This document shows, in pieces, positions 63,074 through 64,000 of a stretch of DNA of 64,000 nucleotides (position 1 is the stretch's first letter; each line of letters opens with the position of its first letter). The notes beneath the pieces were generated by a model. The model worked only from the letters and a program-made list of their open reading frames with translations, did no database searches and was not told where the DNA came from. The DNA is taken from contig JANYJY010000022.1 in assembly GCA_025358295.1 (NCBI GenBank), forward strand, positions 1 through 64,000, in the 5' to 3' direction. Position numbers and translations under genes: made by a program. The stretch comes from Gammaproteobacteria bacterium. Its GTDB lineage: Bacteria > Pseudomonadota > Gammaproteobacteria > Steroidobacterales > Steroidobacteraceae.

Positions 63074-64000
63074 GGGACTCAAGGCGGCGGCGCGCAGTCT
63101 CCGGAGACATGAGCTTGAGGAGGGGGCCCAGTTCGGGGCCATGCGCCTGACCGGTCAATGCCACTCGCAGCGGCATGAACAGCCCCGCGCCCTTGCGGCC
63201 CGTGCGCTCTTTCAAGAGTTTGGTCAGCTGGTTCAGATCCGACCGAGACTGGTCGAATGCAGCGGCGGCCGCGGCGAAAAACTCCGGTCCGGCCGCCGCA
63301 ACGATGCTTAGCTCAGCGCTTCCCAGAGGCGGCAGGTCACCGCGCACCACGGCCCGCCACGGCGCGGCATCTGCTGGCAGCACCACATTGTGGCGGACCA
63401 ACTCGATGAACTCGGCCGAGTCATCGGCTCCCAACCAGCGGCCGAATTGCGCGGCCGACATCCGCTCCACCGTCTCTTTTTGCCAGTGCGCCAATTGAGT
63501 CTCGTCGAATCGCGCCGGCGCGCGGCCCAAATGTTCCGGACGGAAATGCGCCGGCATGTCGGCCTCCGGCAGCCAGCCGTCAATGTCGCTCGCGTGCCCC
63601 AGGCGGAACAGGTGATTGAGTATGGCGGCAGGCAAAAATCCACGCTCGCGAAATTCCTGGGCGCTCGTGCTGCCGTGGCGCTTCGACAGCGGCGCGCCGT
63701 CCGCCCCCACCAACAAGCCCACATGACCGTAGCCGGGGCGGCGCATGTCCAATGCGTCCAGCAGCATGAGCTGGCGCGGCGTATTGGTGAGGTGATCGTC
63801 GCCGCGTAACACCTGCGTGACGCCCATCACGGAGTCATCGACGGCATTGCAAAAGAAAAATGCCGCCGTGCCGATGTCGCGACGGATGATGAAGTCGCCG
63901 ATGTCGTTGGATGCGAATCGTTGCGCACCGTGCACCACGTCGGTGAACTCGATGACCTGATCGTTCGGCACGGCGAACCGCAGCGTCGGCTTCAGGCCCC
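63057..64000 (-). CDS. gltX: glutamyl-tRNA synthetase, C-terminal part (cut by window edge)
   Basis: About 314 codons of the C-terminal half; the frame stays open to the window end ([12 protein letters not shown] at the edge). FNDVVHG-type segment [31 protein letters not shown] and the KMSKS counterpart [11 protein letters not shown] are followed by the helical anticodon-binding domain. Attaches Glu to tRNA. The N-terminal half with the HIGH motif lies outside the window. Confidence 0.97.
   Translation of the reverse strand, partial: GLKPTLRFAVPNDQVIEFTDVVHGAQRFASNDIGDFIIRRDIGTAAFFFCNAVDDSVMGVTQVLRGDDHLTNTPRQLMLLDALDMRRPGYGHVGLLVGADGAPLSKRHGSTSAQEFRERGFLPAAILNHLFRLGHASDIDGWLPEADMPAHFRPEHLGRAPARFDETQLAHWQKETVERMSAAQFGRWLGADDSAEFIELVRHNVVLPADAAPWRAVVRGDLPPLGSAELSIVAAAGPEFFAAAAAAFDQSRSDLNQLTKLLKERTGRKGAGLFMPLRVALTGQAHGPELGPLLKLMSPETARRRLESHAQNT

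Overview
The window is about 62-65% GC by eye, gene-dense, rich in GTG/TTG starts and 4-nt start/stop overlaps, and carries no recognisable insertion sequence, prophage or CRISPR array. The gene content (tRNA Pro-Arg-His array, paaABCDE-type phenylacetate pathway, hpnIJKL hopanoid genes, a DUF2844/DUF3443 pair, several acyl-CoA operons, full cytochrome c biogenesis dependence) suggests a free-living, respiratory Gammaproteobacterium. A Steroidobacteraceae/Nevskiales-like lineage is my best guess; this is inference from gene content, not a phylogeny.

Layout. 1-1.35 kb: tRNA-His (cut by the edge), tRNA-Arg(TCT) and tRNA-Pro(TGG), with 1.1 kb of weakly coding DNA between Arg and Pro. 1.4-14.0 kb: a lipid/isoprenoid-type acyl-CoA catabolic region. 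A minus-strand operon (ACAD-MDR-SDR), a divergent plus-strand pair (thioesterase-thiolase) and an eight-gene minus-strand operon (SDR, two hot-dog hydratase subunits, VOC protein, thiolase, FadB/J-like protein, ACAD, alpha-methylacyl-CoA racemase) together make a complete beta-oxidation set suited to alpha-methyl-branched acyl-CoAs. The two minus-strand operons share a 15-bp promoter element. 14.3-17.1 kb: cysD and a cysN-cysC fusion (sulfate activation to APS/PAPS). 17.2-20.7 kb: esterase, SDR, DUF1275 and TraB/GumN proteins. 20.7-30.9 kb: a ten-gene aerobic phenylacetyl-CoA operon (paaABCDE-G-I-Z-crotonase-K) with divergent paaX and a perfect 10-bp inverted-repeat operator. 30.9-34.8 kb: a 2-oxoacid dehydrogenase (fused E1 alpha/beta, E2) with a divergent Lrp/AsnC regulator. 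34.9-37.7 kb: an EamA transporter and the DUF2844/DUF3443 pair (DUF3443 frameshifted).

37.7-52.3 kb is the most striking region, a redox locus. On the minus strand are a membrane-anchored ferredoxin-flavoprotein and an ankyrin-repeat protein. On the plus strand are a CcmI-like heme-ligation factor, a membrane protein with two H-x13-H helices (predicted di-heme b), a 21-heme cytochrome c built as seven triheme modules, a giant 46-heme cytochrome c containing five tandem pentaheme repeats, an outer-membrane beta-barrel with SPOR and TPR domains, and a small lipoprotein. I interpret it as a candidate trans-envelope electron conduit from cytoplasmic reductant to the cell surface.

52.4-56.8 kb: hpnI-hpnJ-hpnK-hpnL, for the sugar-derived head group of composite hopanoids. 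56.9-58.6 kb: a winged-helix regulator, a membrane protein and a short cytochrome b561-like protein. The palindrome CTTTGCACTRCAAAG sits at or just after predicted -10 boxes of the regulator operon, the b561-like gene and, 15 kb away, the 21-heme cytochrome gene, suggesting one regulon. 58.6-61.7 kb: 3-methyladenine glycosylase, an internally deleted thioredoxin-reductase relic, two tandem DUF6644 proteins, a flavodoxin-like protein and DUF1328. 61.7-64 kb: cysS and the 3' part of gltX.
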